From: Bacillota bacterium
GTDB taxonomy: Bacteria; Bacillota; Clostridia; Tissierellales; Sedimentibacteraceae
Direction of reading: 5' to 3'
Assembly: GCA_029239575.1 (NCBI GenBank)
Contig: JARBUP010000177.1
Coordinates: 1-6,129 of the forward strand
DNA length: 6,129 nt
A program made the position numbers and the translations under genes. The notes beneath the pieces are model-generated. The model ran no database searches and was not told the origin of the DNA. It saw only the letters and a program-made list of their open reading frames with translations. Below, piece after piece: positions 5,693 to 6,129 of the stretch. How positions within the stretch are numbered: the stretch's first letter is position 1; every line of letters starts with the position of its first letter.

Positions 5693-5979
5693 ATTATAAT
5701 TTAAAGTCTTATAAGTAGCTCAATTCCAACAGAACTTTATTCCCACTCAACTATAGTTTTTTGACAAAATTCGACATTTGTTGGGTTTTCAACGTTTTAT
5801 TACTTCTTATATTTGTATTACTTATGCAAATACTCCGTAAATATAACTTTTAGAATCATATTAGAATCACATTTATTTAAATATCTAACTATACTTGACA
5901 GCATAAATATCAACTTATGTGTCACTCTTTTACATAAATAAGACCATTTTGTTGGTCGTTATGCGTTACTGCATTTCTC
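5637..5979 (-). ncRNA. Candidate orphan transcript between a consensus promoter and a terminator
   Basis: A predicted RNA of about 340 nt starting near 5979 and ending at the hairpin of 5646-5692. Near its 5' end is a hairpin GACCA (5942-5946)/TGGTC (5953-5957), extendable by ATAA/TTAT with one bulge. Next comes an imperfect palindrome TGACA...TGTCA at 5896-5924, then an 11-bp tandem duplication TTAGAATCA (5850-5860 and 5861-5871). The longest frame with an ATG is 28 codons (ATG at about 5906, MLSSIVRYLNK...) without a ribosome binding site. It could be a small RNA, a small-peptide gene, or the remains of a decayed gene. No RNA family recognised; expression not shown. Confidence 0.5.
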
Positions 5980-5985
5980 AATTTA

Positions 5986-6013
5986 ATTATAACAATTATA
6001 CTAACAATGTCAA
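5986..6013 (-). promoter_or_regulatory. Consensus sigma-A-type promoter, orphan
   Basis: Minus-strand TTGACA (6008-6013), 16-bp spacer, and TATAAT (5986-5991), both hexamers perfect. The predicted start is near 5979. A second TATAAT (5995-6000) is too close to the -35 box to be used with it. No recognisable gene follows within 340 nt, which makes this promoter unusual. Confidence 0.5.
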
Positions 6014-6057
6014 CTTTTTTATATTTATTACATCTCATTATAATTTCATAAAATACG

Positions 6058-6087
6058 AAGGCACCAACATATAACAGTCAGTGCCTT
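6058..6087 (-). terminator. Hairpin probably ending a gene beyond the right edge
   Basis: AAGGCAC (6058-6064) and GTGCCTT (6081-6087) make a perfect 7-bp stem with a 16-nt loop. On the minus strand it is followed by CGTATTTTATG, only a weak U-run. All three minus-strand frames from the right edge reach a stop within about 11 codons, just before the hairpin, as expected if a gene ends there, but I cannot tell which frame is real. Confidence 0.5.
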
Positions 6088-6129
6088 ATACCAATTAACT
6101 AATACTTATTGCCATAGATACCACAATAA

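Noticed and set aside
5770..5776. TTCGACA, a perfect Spo0A-box heptamer
   Set aside because: A seven-base match is expected by chance at roughly this frequency in 6 kb of both strands, and it is not placed at a promoter.

Overview
The window is AT-rich and reads as low-GC Gram-positive chromosome, most likely a Clostridia member (Clostridiaceae or Lachnospiraceae). Support comes from strong GGAGG-type ribosome binding sites, consensus TTGACA/TATAAT-like promoters, a lipoprotein-type solute-binding protein and AT-biased codon use. This placement is inferred from style; no phylogenetic marker gene is present.

Layout. All convincing genes are on the minus strand, so transcription runs from high to low coordinates. 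In order they are: polar amino acid ABC transporter solute-binding lipoprotein (4637-3771), permease 1 (3654-2950), permease 2 (2939-2166), ATPase (2200-1460), a HisC-like PLP aminotransferase (1387-308), and the N-terminal 94 codons of a D-isomer-specific 2-hydroxyacid dehydrogenase (282 to the left edge). Each gene has a good ribosome binding site. Gaps are short, or negative at permease 2/ATPase, and I see no terminator between the genes, so this looks like one operon continuing past the left edge. The combination suggests uptake of an amino acid, transamination to a 2-oxo acid, and NAD(P)H-dependent reduction to a D-2-hydroxy acid. The substrate is not determinable from sequence alone.

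Regulatory region. A near-perfect minus-strand promoter (TTGACA, 17 bp, TATACT) at 5107-5135 would start the operon mRNA near 5100, giving a leader of about 460 nt. The leader contains three tandem copies (period 120-122 bp) of a 77-nt, strongly self-complementary element at 4696-5014. Copies differ by a compensatory base-pair change, which argues for a selected RNA fold. I match it to no riboswitch or T-box class I know, and it is the most interesting object in the window. A second long hairpin (3678-3753) sits between the binding-protein gene and permease 1, where a differential-expression or mRNA-stability element is expected.

Right end (5136-6129). No convincing protein gene. It holds a second consensus minus-strand promoter (5986-6013), a terminator-like hairpin with a U-run about 300 nt downstream (5636-5692), and another hairpin (6058-6087) that probably ends a gene beyond the right edge. 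The interval between promoter and terminator is a candidate small RNA or the scar of a decayed gene.
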